This document shows positions 30,783 through 48,768 of a stretch of 64,000 bases of DNA, in pieces. Position 1 is the first letter of the stretch. Each line of letters opens with the position of its first letter. Source of the DNA: Tiliqua scincoides (Eukaryota > Chordata > Lepidosauria > Squamata > Scincidae). Under the pieces are notes generated by a model. It saw only the letters and a program-made list of their open reading frames with translations. It searched no databases and was not told where the DNA came from. Both the position numbers and the translations under genes were made by a program. Where the stretch lies: positions 62,218,256-62,282,255 of the forward strand of contig NC_089821.1 in the NCBI RefSeq assembly GCF_035046505.1, given 5' to 3'.

Positions 30783-31877
30783 TAAACTACTTGCACTTTT
30801 CCTAGCAGCCATATGGTGGAGCCCTACGTAAGAGAGTATATCCTGTCATGGAAACTTTTCCTTGCATAGGTAGGTCCAGTGCCTGAAAGCCCTGCGGGAC
30901 ACAGTGTTCTGTCGCAGGAGGAATGGGCTCCTTTGTGCAGACTGGGGGAAATGCCACTTCTGCACAAGGAGCAGCAGCATCTGACCACCCTTGTTTAACC
31001 TCCTCTTACAACATGGTCCTCCTTCTCATTATTTAGACCAAAGGGCTACAATCTACTGGACCTTGTCTGACAATATTTTTTTTATGATTTTTTTTGGGGG
31101 GGGGGGGGGTGGCTATATGGATTTTACTGTTCTGGGTATGAAGTTAGCCACCTTGGGCATCCACTAACATCAGAAGAAAAGGCAGAATCATATGTTTTAA
31201 AGTAAATAATAAATTCAGTAGTGGACCAAAGGACATTTTGAGTGCCTGCTGTAAACAAAGCAGTTGTAGGACAAAGCAAACAATTCAATAACGAGGGTTC
31301 AACAGTTCACTAGTTTATCTTGTGGGTCGCTGGCGAAGCAGCAGTGCAGCTGGCCAATAGCGTGCAGAGGATGCTGCAGACTGGCAGTGGACAGGATTGG
31401 GTTTCAGATCTGTCCAGTGATGACCAACTGCAGCTGAGCACAGGGCTCCTCCACCTTTAATACTAGGGCAAGAAGGTGTGCTTAGGAGTAGGTTGCAAGG
31501 CTGCTGTACTTTCTTGTTAGGAACATTTTCAGGGAAGTAGTTCACTGACAAGGAGCACAGGGGAGAAATGATGCCAAGTGGCCCTTGTGGCTGATACACA
31601 GATCCTTGTTTGTCCTCGAGTCACAATTGGCTATTCTCTCCTAGAGAAATGGCTGGAGGGAGGCATCCTGGGCTCCTACAGACTTTTGAAGATGAGCCTT
31701 CCTCCTGTTGTTGTATTGCTGCGTGATTGAGTAAGGTTGACTGTTGCAATTGGTAAGAAGTTTATTTTCTCACTGTAGTTGCCACGCTTCCCACTCCATT
31801 AATTACTAGATCTTATTGCTCATTCTCTCTCCCCCCCCCCCAACTGAAGGTCACGATTTGCTTTATCTTGTTGGAGC
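30783..31877. other. No gene recognised
   Basis: A G-run lies near 31096-31110 and a C-run near 31831. No exon, repeat family or RNA gene was recognised. Confidence 0.4.
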
Positions 31878-32372
31878 AGTCCTGGAATGAGCTGGAATCC
31901 CTAGCATGTATGCACTGCTGAAAGAGAGACGTCTGCATTGGCTTGGCCATGTTGTGAGAATGGGCGATGGCCGAATCCCAAAGGATCTCCTCTATGGAGA
32001 TCTCAAGCAGGGAAAGTGCCGTACAGGTAAACCACAGCTGCGATACAAGGATATCTGCAAGAGGGATCTGAAGGCCTTAGGAGTGGACCTCAATAGGTGG
32101 GAAACCCTGGCCTCTGAGTGTCACGCTTGGAGGCAGGCTGTGCAGCATGGCCTTTCCCAGTTTGAAGAGACACTTGGCCAAAAGATTGAGGCAAAGAGGC
32201 AAAGAAGGAATGCCCGTAGCCAGGGAGACAGACCAGGGACACACTACACTTGCTCCCAGTGTGGAAGGGATTGTCACTCCCGAATTGGCCTTTTCAGCCA
32301 CACTAGACGCTGTTCCAGAACCACTTTTCAGAGCGCGATACCATAGTCTTCCGAGACTGAAGGATGCCAATG
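31878..32372 (+). mobile_element. LINE 3' fragment with open C-terminal frame
   Basis: A 5'-truncated non-LTR element on the plus strand. Its 3' end (CGAGACTGAAGGATGCCAATG) also appears inverted at 4723-4785, which shows it is a repeat. The truncation point is approximate. Confidence 0.75.
31906..32346 (+). CDS. LINE ORF2 C-terminal end with C2H2 finger
   Basis: The 146-residue open frame contains RRLHWLGHVVRMGDGRIPKD, YGDLKQGKCRTGKPQLRYKD, and a C-terminal CSQCGRDCHSRIGLFSHTRRC finger. This arrangement is common at the end of vertebrate LINE polyproteins often annotated as endonuclease-reverse transcriptase. The reverse transcriptase itself is missing. No stop interrupts the piece. It should not be taken for a host zinc-finger gene. 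Confidence 0.8.
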   Translation: MYALLKERRLHWLGHVVRMGDGRIPKDLLYGDLKQGKCRTGKPQLRYKDICKRDLKALGVDLNRWETLASECHAWRQAVQHGLSQFEETLGQKIEAKRQRRNARSQGDRPGTHYTCSQCGRDCHSRIGLFSHTRRCSRTTFQSAIP

Positions 32373-37022
<4,650 letters not shown>

Positions 37023-37589
37023 GCCGAAGGCCTTGAGAGTGCCTCGAAACTTCTCTGTGGCCATTAAGATGACTCCTTTCAGAGACTGTCAACTGGTATC
37101 ATCCAACCACTGTACAATACAAAACCTCTGCTCATTTTAATTTAATTTACACCAATATGTTAATGTGCCTTGGAACCATCACACAGTTCACCCTCTGGGG
37201 TTGCTGAAAATGTAGGAATTTTTCTGATGCTTCCTGCATAGTTTCAAGGCTGAGCTGTCTGCCGTAGTGTTTTCCACCCGTGGCAGCAGAACTGTTTGCA
37301 TCTTCATTGCTTGTCTCTCTCACTAGCTAATATTTCTGTTTACTCTTCTGCTGCTGGGCTTTCACCCATTCATGGCAGACAAATAGGCAGTAATCATACA
37401 GAAAGCAGGTAGCCATGATATTCAAGTACTCAGTTTGTACAAGTAGAAATATGTAAATATTTGCATACAAATATGCAAACTTAGCAATGTGTCTTTTAAG
37501 ACTCTCATTAGTTAGTGTGTTTTTTCAATATAGGTTTATTTACAAGAACTGTTGCATGTGTATTAATTAACATGCTTTGATGAATGTGT

Positions 37590-37595
37590 ATTAAA
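37590..37595 (+). promoter_or_regulatory. IFITM5: Possible IFITM5 polyadenylation signal
   Basis: ATTAAA about 570 bases past the stop; a second ATTAAA is at 37892-37897. Neither is proven and the true 3'UTR may be shorter. Confidence 0.3.
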
Positions 37596-37899
37596 TTGTA
37601 CATAAAGGTGCGTTTTATTACTGGTGAAAGTCTAGAACAAACCTCCTGTATTGAACAATTAATTCATTTCAATGGTGTCTCCTAGAAGGAACCTGTTTAT
37701 CCATGTGATGATGCATCTATGGAGACATGTATTATCTATTAACCTGGAGAAGACAAGGGAAAGTCAAGATCATGTACCCCGTACTAGGAATCAAGTGAAT
37801 AATAGCGCTAAATGTGTTTGTGTTTTCTATAAGTCTTTGTATCCTTGCCTAATATTGACTCCAGTCAATCTTGATTGTTACTATTTAACTAATTAAACA

Positions 37900-40800
37900 A
37901 TTTTACTACACCCTAGTATCTTGGGCACTTGGTAGTATCTCTGTGTTGATAAAAATATGACATGGTGGGTTGGCTTTCACCTTGGGCATATTTTCAAGCC
38001 CTAATTCCCAACAATAAGAAAAACAGACCTGTTTTAGTTGTAACAAACACCAGGCACCATCATACTCTGGAAGCACAGACCCTGCACCTTAGAATAACCT
38101 TGCTCCAAACCTGCAGCTGTGAATCACAATGATTGGAGGGGACTGTGAGATTTCATACTGATTGGAGTGCAGCAACCCCCATGGCCGAAGAGAGAACAGA
38201 GTTAATGGGACAATGAAATTAAGAAGCCTGGTAGCAATTCCTTGTATCTTCAGCTTCTTTCAAAGAACCCAAGTCTACTGTGAAGGGTGAGGGTGAGAAT
38301 AGGAAAGAAGTTCAGACTAGATGCTTAATTCTTGAGCAATCGTTCAACTAGATTGGCATCGAGGCCTCCCCTGAAGAATAATACCAAACCATTTGCAAAT
38401 TTGAACAACTCCCAGCATCTCTGTGGATCAAAGGTGGCCCAAATAGTTTAATATTTCCCCAATTTACAGGTGCAAAGACAACCATAAGGCAACTCCACAA
38501 TTCACAGCTATGAGCAGACTTTCTTGTGAACCATGCTGACTCTGTATCACTGCTTGACCATTCCTTTGCAGTGTTGGATCATCTCAGTGTTGAATCAACA
38601 CCATTCCCTCTTCACAGAGTGTATGATTCATGAATCCCTCCCCCCACATTTAAGGAATTAGTAGCATGGTCATAGCTCAAAAGGGACTGATTTGTAGAAA
38701 GTCACCAAGTAGAAACTGATGGCTTCACATTCAGACATTCCATCTCTCTCTCTCTCTCTCTGGGTCAGTTTGCAGTTTCCATATGATCAATGCAATGTGC
38801 AATTCTCTATCCATTTAATAGCGAAAAGGAAAAAAAAATTAAAAGATGAACCAAACTCCTAAACTAATCAACACACCTGCATTTCTGACATACCCTTACT
38901 ATGGAAATATCCATCCATATCTCGCCTGCCAGCCTCTCCTGCCTTCCTTACATCGGATGATGTTCTCCTAAGTGACGATTGGCTCACAACAACCACTACT
39001 TAACGTTCCTTTGAGGCTCCCCCATCATTATACTTCTGGTTACATTTCAGGACAAGGAGGATAGCCTGTCATCTACTGGTTTGGCATCCCTCTTGCCTTG
39101 TCAAGTGCAGATGTGCTGCTGCTGCTGCTGCTTCTAAAATAGCTCCAGAGAGTGCAAAGCAGCTGTCGTCTTTGGCCATGCTTGCACCCTCCGGTCTTCT
39201 GTGCCGGCCGCACATTCTTGCTCTCCCTGCCAGGGCTGCATGTTTCCCAGGGCACAGAGTTATTTTAATCGGCAAAACAGTGGTGAGGTTCTGCTCTTGG
39301 AAGCCTTTGTGGCCAGCCCCTCTGGGGCATCGCTTTGATGTCTTCCCCCATGTTTCTGGCTGTTCTGCTTGGTGGCAGCGTGAAATTGGCAGTACTGTTG
39401 AAACCCCTGGGACAAGAACAAAATTAGTATTATCAGCTAAATATTGCAGCCTGTGGTTTGGGAAAGACAATTGAAATGCATTATCCATTAATGGGATCCT
39501 TGGATTGGTAGCATTGTGGAGTGGAATGCTAACTGGTTGGTGCACCAACACAAAAGTCTTTCTGTGAAAACAAGGTCCAGTGAGCCTCTCCTTTACCTGC
39601 AACCAGAACACAAATGGCCAGAGTTCTATGCGGTTGGAATATTTCTGGTTCATGCAGGACTTCTATTTTTAATTAGGCCTAGGAAAGCAGGGCTCCTAGT
39701 TCAGCTCCTTCTTAACTCTCTTATAGAAGGGGGGCTTTCCTTCTCTTGACCCACCCAGCCATTGTGGCCTACTGGTGATTAGGGGTATGCATTTGTTTTT
39801 AATTAAAAAAAAAAAAAGACAGGTCTTGATTTGCAGCCAACCTGATTACAAGGCAGAACTCATTTTTCTTAAACATTCCCATATGCTGCCTTGAAGCATG
39901 CAGGGGCCCAGGATTTGGAATTTGGTTCTAGGAAAGTAAATCTCTGCAAAGTTAGAAAGGGCTGGTGTTTCTATATCTTATCTGGAAACAAGGCAGGATG
40001 AGAGGGAGAAAGAGGACAATGTACCATGGGCAGTGGTAAGGTATGATAATTGCCATTCTGGCCATATGTTTGTAACCAGGATTCTCCAGGTAGCGTCTAA
40101 GACATGGAGAATGTCAGGGAAGGGCATCAGTGGGACTATTTCCAATGCAATCTCTGTGTGTGGTCTTGTCATGGACTGGATCTGGACACAGGGAAGGAGT
40201 GTCCCTGTGGGTGGCTTTGGTCTTCACTGTCCCCCTGTCTAACCAATCACACAGGCTTATGAAGAAGAGCAAGCTTGAAGTTGCAAAAGAATACATTAGA
40301 AGAGTTTCCAGGATGCAGGGGATAGTGTGTATATGTGTGTGTGTGTGGGGGGGGGAGAATCCCTTTTTCCCATGAGGCGGGAGTGATCTTGCGCATTGCT
40401 CAAGCAATCTCAGCTAGGGCACATTGAATGCTGCGTCTACAACCTCCAAGCAAAGATGCAACCTCCTACCTGAGAGAACAGAGAGAGGAGGTTTGGTGGC
40501 AAATGGTGGAAAGGTATCTAAAGTCCCCTTAGTACTATTTCCTATCAGGAATCCTGCCTCCAGGATGAAGTCTGGAGCACATTCAGAGAAGGGAAACCCT
40601 CCTGAAAAACTAAGAAGGAAAAGGAATGCATACAAGAAGTGGGTTAGTTAACTAAGGAAGAATACATAAGTACAGACCAAACCTGCAGAAATGAAGCCAG
40701 GGCAGCTCAGAACCAGCTGAGACTGGTAAGGCATTAAGACAACAAAAGTGTTTTTTGTTTCTGTGATGTCTGAAAGAAAAGGAAGTTCAAGAAACAAAGA

Positions 40801-41689
40801 AATGTAGTTTGAGAACTTCGCACCTGCCACACAACTTTCAGTTTCTGTTTTGTTCTTTTTTAAAAACAATTTTCTATTTCTAATTGGTATTTCTAATTTA
40901 CTGAGTTTGTATGTTTTTAATCTTTTATCTTTTAAAATAAAACTATAACTAAAAAAAAGGAAGGTCAAGGAGGTGGTAGGTGCTACTTGAAGAAGATGGC
41001 GAAGTGGTAAGTGATGAAGGTGAGAAAGTGGACCTACTCAATTCTGGTTTTCCCTTCTCCCACAAGGAGATAGTGGGTCAACCTAACACCTGCACTAATG
41101 GAGAACTGAAGGCACCATGACCAGTAAAGCAAGGATAAGGAAACACAAGCAACCCAATCCAGAGAACCACTTGAGCCAGCACAGTCTTCCCTGTACCAGC
41201 TCTGAGTGTTGCAAACATGCCATAAGGCACATTGAGCTGACTCAAGAGCTGGCTGGGCTAACATGGATGCCTGCGCCAGCTTGGCCAGGCCAGATCCCAA
41301 TCCTGCGCTGGTTGGAGCAGGTAGATTTGTGCCAGGTGGCGCTGGGGGTGGCAGAGGGTGGTGGGAGCATGCGGAGGAACTGTTTCTGGGTAGGGCATAG
41401 AACTGAGAGAGGATCAGGCCTGGGAGGGGGCAGGATCAACAGCGGCAGTACACGCTGCCTCTTGGCCAGCCTAGTGGGCTTCTTGGATTTGTTCCAGCTA
41501 AATAGCTGGTACAGACCCAAGTATAGGCTGGGGTGTTACATGGGGTAAGGGGAAATATATTCCCTTACCCCAGAGTGACACTCAGCCTGCTCCTAACCTG
41601 TGTTGGATGCAGCACAGGCCATTGCAGCCTGGCTGTACTGGTGCAGATTAGGATTGCACTGCTAGTTACTTAAAATGAATTTCTGGGGT
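37900..41689. other. Region between IFITM5 and PGGHG, no gene recognised
   Basis: It holds simple repeats: (TC)n near 38743-38761, (CTG)n near 39116-39131 and (GT)n near 40330-40346. A MITE-like stretch with GATTAGGATTGCACTGC lies near 41645. Long frames at 39069-39653 depend partly on the CTG run. No exon was supported. Confidence 0.4.
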
Positions 41690-42420
41690 GAAATCCCCCA
41701 TCAAGGTACCAAAGGAGATTGTGGATGTGATCTCAAAACTGCTGTTTGTAAGCTTTGAGAACTCATGAAGAATAGGGCAAGGTGCCTGAAGACCAGAGAT
41801 GAAGAACTGTTCCCATCTTTGAAAAAAGAGAAAAGGAACATCTGGGAAACTATAGACAAGTCAGCCGGCTGTCAATTTCTGGAAAGATCCAGGAACAGAT
41901 TATTAATCAGAATGTCTGTGAGCCCATGGAAAATAATGGGATGGTCACTAGGAGCCACCATTTGTGAAGAACAAACTATGTTAGACAATTCCCATCTCTT
42001 TCTTTGATAAATTGGTCTTGTACCACAGGATTGCTATGGACGCAGTAAAACTTTCAGCAAAGCTTTAGACAAGGTTTCCTATGATATTCCGGTGGATCAA
42101 ATGGTGAAATGCGGCCTCTGTGGTACTGCTGTTAAGTGAATTCAAAGCTGGTTGAACAACCATTCTCAGTGAATGCTATTTATTGACTCTATATCAACCT
42201 CAACAGTTGTCTCTGCTGGAGTCCTACAGGGCTCTGTTTGGGGCCCTGAGTTCTTCATTTTTACAAATGATCTGAATGATGTGGTATTGGGGAGGCTTAT
42301 CAAACTTACAGATTACACAAAGCTGGAATGAGGTTGAATAGCTAACTCTCTTTAAAACTGAATTAAGATTCAAAATGATCTGGCAGGCTCTACCACGGGC
42401 CCATATCAGCAAGATGAACA
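41690..42420 (+). mobile_element. Old degenerate CR1 reverse transcriptase fragment
   Basis: Decayed CR1 blocks are readable on the plus strand, such as an AFSKALDKV-like run near 42040, GVLQGSV near 42215 and NDLNDVV near 42270. They are broken by many changes, so the copy is old. Confidence 0.6.
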
Positions 42421-42424
42421 GTTA

Positions 42425-42840
42425 GGGACTTGTTGGGGAGAAAGTCTTTCTTACTATGAGGCTAGAAAATTCTTTCTTATGTTTAAACGGGCTTCCCTGT
42501 AGTTTCAACCCATTCATTCTAGCCCTGCCATTAGGAAGCATTGAAAGCAAGCCTGCTCCTTCTTGTTTGCGAAGACACATGTTTATCTTCACATATCTGA
42601 GATGAAGCAGAATGTCCAAACTGGAAGATGCAGTTTCCAAGCAGGTTTATGCTCTGGCATCTCATCTTAGAAAGTCCTTCAGGTACTATGATATCTGGTT
42701 GCTATGAGAGCCCTCCTTAGTCCTCTTTTTCCCAGGCTAAACATACCAACTGCTTTTAACCATTCCTCACAGGACTTGGTTTCCAGACCCCTCCTAGTCC
42801 TACCTGCCCTTCTCTGAACCCTGGTCTCTATAGCCTGGGA
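42425..42840 (-). mobile_element. Old CR1-like fragment, opposite orientation
   Basis: The blocks TTCAACCCATTCATTCTAGC and ACCATTCCTCACAGGACTTG are the reverse complement of the CR1 3' coding region. The sub-block ending GGCATCTCATCTTAGAAA recurs at about 44110-44215. Confidence 0.55.
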
Positions 42841-43503
42841 TGGTGGCAGCAGATATAAACTATCAAGGTTTTTCCCTGCTCAGCTACTGGTCCAGTAAAG
42901 GGAAAGTGAGGAGCAGGAAAAGGTGTACATGCTAACCACTAGGAACTACTTCCCTTGGTCAGCCTATCTTCTTCCAGGTGTTCCCTTCCCAAACAATTTT
43001 TTGCTTACTTATGTAAATAATTGACCATCAGCATGAACCATTTGTCTTGTCATGTGCTTACATCTCAGTAGAACTATTGAAGTTTTAGGATCCTTGTTCT
43101 GTATTGTCGCTGGTAACAACCTTCACAGCCAGGCATTGTGGAAAAGTATATTTTAAATTTTTCCTCTGGGTGCTGATCCTTTTTCTGTGAGTGGGCCCTT
43201 TTGCCCAAAGCAGTGGTTTTGGTTTGTGTGTGGTTGCTCTGTTGACTTTCAAAGTCTAAAAGTGGAAGCAAGCAACGCCTCCTGAGGTCTTGCAAGAATT
43301 CTGAGCTTTCAACTAGCTTTTGCTCACAGATGCTTCTGTGGCCATTGGGCAGCTTTCAGAGAGCATTCTACTATTTTGAGAGGCCAAAGATTTTTCTTCA
43401 GACCAGTAAAGGAGCAGGCCCTTGCATCTCCATTCACATTAACCCTGAAACACAGATTTCTCTCTAAAGTCCAAAGAGCCCCCTTCGCATCATTAGACTA
43501 TGG

Positions 43504-43681
43504 CAGCCCAGTCCTATCCAACTTTCCAGCACCGGTGCAACCACAGTGCAGCCCCGGGGTGAGGGAACAAATGTTCCCATCCCTTGAGGAGTCCTCTGTG
43601 ACTGCACCCCAACACAGGAAGCAGTGCATACCCCATTGGCACGGCAGCACTGGCACGAGAAAATTGGATAGGATTGGGCTG
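43504..43681. mobile_element. MITE with CAGCCCARTCCTATCCAA ends
   Basis: CAGCCCAGTCCTATCCAA at the left pairs with TTGGATAGGATTGGGCTG at the right. A 3-base TGG flank on both sides may be the duplication. Related copies are near 16806, 25800, 28909, 41280, 46140 and 54168. Confidence 0.75.
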
Positions 43682-45816
43682 TGGGCCAGTAATCACTTTT
43701 CTCAAACAAACTCAGGTTTAGGAGACTCTGTATATTTGCTGGAAGAATTGGATGAGGGTAACATGGCCAGCCCAGCGAGGAGGCTTACTCAAGCGGTTGT
43801 TTTGAATGGCATTGAAATAATTCAAACAGAATCTCACAGAACAACAGGGAACAGGAGGCATCAGAGCAGGCTCCAGCTTTCCACACTCTGCCTTCCCTTG
43901 CCAGCCTTTGCCTGCCATGCAGCAGTTTTCCTAAGCAGCCAGATGGGCAAAGGAGGAGGAGGAGGAGGGAGCAAGAACAATGGGGTGGGGTTTGTTGTGA
44001 GGGGCAGCAGATCCATCCCAAATAAGGTGGTCTGCCCCAGACACTCCTGGCAGGCAATAAAGGTGATGTGGCCTCAGAGCACGAGCAGAGAAACTCCTTT
44101 TGATCACTGAGTAAACATATCTATCCTCACATTTCTAGGATGAAGCAGCAGAATATCCAAATCAGATGATGCCATTTTCAGGCAGGTTTAAACTCTGGCA
44201 TCTCATCTTAGAAATTAAACATCATCAGTTAATGAAGAAAGCACAATACTGTGCACACAAATCTCTTTCAGATCTACCTCATATGAAGCAAGCTCAGCCA
44301 GTGTGCTTGCCTATCCCAGAGTAGCTCACATTGAAAAAGGCTAGCCAGGTTTCACATCAGAACTTAATTCCAGAGTTGCTGTCACTATCTGATCACATAT
44401 TTAAACCCAGTTAGGAAAAAGGACACATCAAAGTGTATCGGATTGTCATGTGTCCAGAGGCATCAGAAGGGTTTGTGTCAGCCTTTGCAAGAGCTCATTC
44501 CACCCATATGATGGACCTCTTCCCATACCAGACCTTACATAATAAATTACAGTATCATACACTCAGCCTAAATGCAGTGGCATCACTAGGGTTGGTGTCA
44601 CCCCCATTAACTTTATTTTAATACAGAACAGTACAAGTCACCAAACAAATCAGTAGCCAGCCAAAAACCTGTTGTCAACCTGATGGCACATAACTGAAGA
44701 AGGTTTCCAGTATTAGCTCTGATCCATGGAAATGAGAGCTGACTGATGCTAACACCTTATTGGTTCCCTGCTGTGTCATAACACCTCATTGGCTCTTGGA
44801 ACAATCAGTCTCATTGGTCAGATTTTAGTTAAAGAAATCCACTTTTTTGTTACATGGCAGTTGCATTTTTTCTTTTCGGTTAATTGGCTGTAACACTTGA
44901 TAGAATACAGATAATCAACATTGTTTCATTACATTTTGCATGAAATTACTTTTCCAGTTCTAACATTTTGGCCACTAGTGGTGTCACCCGCTGAGACTGT
45001 CACCCGGTATGGTGAACCCCCTGCATTCCCAAGTGACACCACCACATGTGTCTGAGTTAACACAGGGACTTTCCACCATTGCACCTGGTATGACAACACG
45101 GAGTATCTACTCTCCTACTTATACAATCACTGCTGAAATTTCTGATAAAAGCAGCAGTGAATGTTCTTATTTTAAATGGGAAAACAGCAGAACAATGACA
45201 TACAATGATCAATGACATTTGATGATCAAAGGGTTTGATCATAACATTTCATTGCTTCATTTCCCAATGAAGGTTAAGCTACATAGCATAGAGAATTATT
45301 TTAAAATATTGACATCTTGCCTTTCCCATTCGTAGTGGGAATTGCACCAAATGGCTTACAACAAAATGCCAATACACAAAAACAAACAAAAAACCTCAAA
45401 AAGAAAGAAGAAAGAATTCAACAGAAGTTAACAAGAGTAATAAAACATCTTCATAAAATCAAGGAGGCAGCAGAGATAAACCTAAACATTGACTGTGCAA
45501 CTTATTATCCCTGTTTCTCACCCCCGCCCCCAGTAAAGCTAATGGGTCTTAGCCATCATTCTAGCTCTTATAATGGAAAATGCACAGTGAAGGAGCCCAT
45601 GTGATTTCTAAAGGCTTGGAGTTTCAGACAGGGTTTCATCTGTAAGAGGAGAAGGCGGCCCTCTCTCAAGTCACCACTGACAGCTTCCACATGACAAGCA
45701 ATCCATAGGAGGGCACCCTCAATTGACCTCAGGGACAGTCATGTATGGGTTGGGGGATGGGGTTGTCTTCGGATACCCTGGTCCTAAGCCATTTAGGACT
45801 TAGAAAATAATTAGCA
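43682..45816. other. No gene recognised
   Basis: A possible unnamed repeat spans about 44573-45030, with GGTGTCACCC motifs at both sides. The 244-codon frame at 43376-44110 overlaps the MITE and shows no family similarity. Confidence 0.35.
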
Positions 45817-45920
45817 CAGTGGTTCCCAAGCCTTTCAGCACCAGGAACCATTCTTAAAAATGACATTATCTGGACCCACCTAGCTTTACAAGACTTTGAA
45901 AAAGTTTTTTGCTTTGGTGT
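45817..45920. mobile_element. hAT-like fragment
   Basis: CAGTGGTTCCCAAGCCTTTC and the following GGACCCACCTAGCTTTAC block resemble the hAT copies at 23068 and 25515. Only one end is present. Confidence 0.5.
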
Positions 45921-46641
45921 AACATGCACTGTGCCAGCGGGGGCTGTTTTACGGCAGTCGCAAAGCAGCCTCTGCCAGCTCAGTCTTCCATGGCACAACT
46001 GAAGACCCATTGGAGCAGGTAAGGCAGCACATGGGGTGAAACAGGAAGGATGGTAGATCAGGAGGGGAAGGTTCAGCAGTGCATGCCAAATCCTGACCCC
46101 CTCCCTGGGCCTGATCAGTCTCCCTAGGTCAGCAGAGGCTTGTGCCAGCTACAGAGCTGACACAAGTCCAACTTGACACATCAGGCCGCAGTGGCTTAGC
46201 CCAGGGCAAGGGAACAAATGTTTCCTTGCCCTGAGGAGACCTCCCAAGGTTGAAACTCCCCTGTGATTCAACAGAGTCAGCACTGCTGCATCATAGTGCT
46301 GGGAGTTGCAGTGGATTAGGCTGTGAGCCAGGAATGGACACAGTTGACAGCCTAAGCCGGACAAAGACATCCTGTCTACATCTGCCTTCTGGGCATCCAG
46401 GAGCAAAGCTGGTTGCAAGAGAATTTGCAAGGGGAGTGCAAACCTATCTAGGAAAGGCTGGCAATCCATTACCTGGGTCACAGGTCTCCTGATTAATATC
46501 ACCTTGCTGGGATTTAATGTTTGCCCTCAAACATTCACAATCATGTGATACCCTGATTAATATCACCTCACCTGTTCACCCTCATTAGCTCATCACATTT
46601 ATGCCAATAAAGGTTCTTCTGCTGTTACTACTATTAGCCCA

Positions 46642-46850
46642 TTACTCAACCCAGAAATAGTCCAGGACTTCCATAGCTTCCCCAATACCAGATGCACAGG
46701 AGATGCAAAGCTTAATGTCACCTGTATATTGGTGACACCCAACCCCAAACCACCTGAGGACCTCTCCCAGTGGTTTTATGTAGATATTCAGTAACATGGG
46801 GGGTGGGGCAAAACAGGGGAGGCCCTGCAGATCATCATAAATCATAGGCT
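46642..46850 (-). mobile_element. L2-clade-like reverse transcriptase fragment
   Basis: The minus frame reads LLNIYIKPLGEVLRWFG and CHQYTGDIKLCIS, a decayed copy of the LFNIYMKPLGE...CHQYADDTQLY type of reverse transcriptase found in L2-related LINEs of reptiles. The catalytic ADD box is changed to TGD. Confidence 0.65.
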
Positions 46851-47757
46851 ATGGCATTGAGCAGGAGCCTAACCAAAACCATCTTCTGAAACCTGCCCTC
46901 AAGGAAATACTGGAGCATTCTGCCAGAGAACAGCAGCAGAGATTGACTCAGGTTTAAGCTAGAGAGAACAGGCAGCGGGTACACACAAGTAAACATCAGC
47001 CTGCACATCTGACCATTTAGCATCACGTGTAGCCTGGCTCTAAACTTGATGGCTTTCACGCATGGCATGAAAACTAACACAAGTTGGGCCTATAATGTTT
47101 CAACCGATGCTTTCTGGATCCATCCAGCAGCCTTGGGGAAGGAGACACTCTGTCCTGAAATGGAAAGAAAAACAAACAAGCTGGAAAGTAGCTGATAACC
47201 TGAGAAAAGGCAATTGTCTTTTTAGCCTTCTCTATGCAATGACGCTGGGTCAGGAGAGCTTCTTTGGGTAGCACAGAGTTCTGTTATTTAGTTTGCCGTC
47301 AGGTATACAGAGGGTCAGGAAGGTGCTTTCAAGAGGTTGTTTGGGATGGATTTTAAAAGCCAAGCATAATGCTCTCTGTGCAATCTTTCATATGTTTTTG
47401 CAACAGCAGTTGCGGTTAGGAAAGATTCATCTGCTCCACAAGTTTTCCAAGAGGAGTTTCTTGAAGGCTTTCCCTCCCTTTGCTTTTGTTGCTTTTCTAT
47501 CAGGGAAACTCCAGGGCAGAGGAACCTTTGTCTCATGAAAAGGTGGATGAATCACTACAAAATTGTGCATATTTGTATGGATTGCTCCATAATTGGTTTG
47601 TCAATGTATATGGCACACCCCACCTTACTCTGCCTTTGAGGAAGTGACCTTCAATAATTTTAAAAACAACCACTACTGTCTCTCTAAGCCAGTTAGGCAG
47701 CACAAAACAGAACACACAACAATAAGCCCAACATCAGTTAAGCCTAACAGCAGTTAG
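46851..47757. other. No gene recognised
   Basis: Unassigned, perhaps more of the old L2-like copy on the left. Nothing coding was supported. Confidence 0.35.
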
Positions 47758-48240
47758 GGCTCTTCAGTCTTAGAAAGAAGACACTTGAGACATATAAAAT
47801 TACGCATGGGATGGATGAAGTGGATAGAGGAAAGTTCTTTTCCCTCTCACACAACACCAGAAAAAGGAGACATCCACTAAAATAAGTTGACTGATAGAAT
47901 TAGAACATGCGAAGAAAATATTTATTTAGCCAGTGAATAATTAATCTGTGGAACTCCTTGCCACAGGATGTGGTGATGGCACCTGGCCAAGATATTTTTA
48001 AAAGCGGACTGGACAGACTTCTGGAGAAGTCCATTACAAGTTACAAGCCAGAATGATATGCAACCTTCAGGTTTTAGAGGTAGCCTATCTCTGAATTGCT
48101 GATGCAAGGGAGTGGCAACAGGATATGGGTATCTTCTTGTCTTGAGTGCTCCTTGAGGCACCTGGTGGGTCACTGTGAGAAACAGGGAACTGAATTAGAT
48201 GGGTCTTTGGCCTGATCCAGCAGGGCTCTTCTTATGCTTA
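47758..48240 (+). mobile_element. CR1 LINE 3' end, older copy
   Basis: The plus strand carries GGAACTCCTTGCCACAGGATG, the 3'UTR blocks, CCTGATCCAGCAGGGCTCTT and the CTTATGCTTA tail, i.e. CR1 3' sequence with more decay than the copy at 10301. It lies about 530 bases beyond the PGGHG stop. Confidence 0.8.
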
Positions 48241-48768
48241 AATTAGTCAACCTGACAGATTCTCTGCATATCACATCAAAATGCTACCCTGCCTCTTTTA
48301 CAAGTGCTTTTAAAGGGTGGGTAGATGATCCCAAGGAGTGCATGGTTTGTGCCTTAGACACAACTATAAAAATGCAAGTTAACCTTCCAGGTTTTGTTCT
48401 TAGTCAATTATCCCCAACCCACATGCTCTTTAGTAAAATAAAACAAAACCCAGATGGTCACTGTACACATTAGGGTCACATCTAGTTTGATCCTTAGTCG
48501 CTGTCTCCTAAATTCTCTGTTCAGGCAGTGTAACACCTGTGCTTCAGCCCCAATATACAATGACATCTTGCAGTTTAAGAAATTCTGGCCTGAAGGCCTG
48601 GTAGCCTGAGGTCCACTCTTGGGAGATAGGAAGGAAAGATCTGGATACAGATCCCCAAAGGCCCAGTAACAGTTTCAGTAAGCATGTACCACTGGAGGCA
48701 ATGATGAGTGTTTGTACAATACTACACCAATTGACTCCTGACCCCTTTAAACATTTGTCCATTTAATT

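Noticed and set aside
39069-39653. 194-codon minus-strand open frame with an alanine run
   Set aside because: The alanines come from a CTG/CAG microsatellite; no domain and no flanking gene structure.
43376-44110. 244-codon plus-strand open frame
   Set aside because: It crosses a MITE (43504-43681) and shows no protein similarity.
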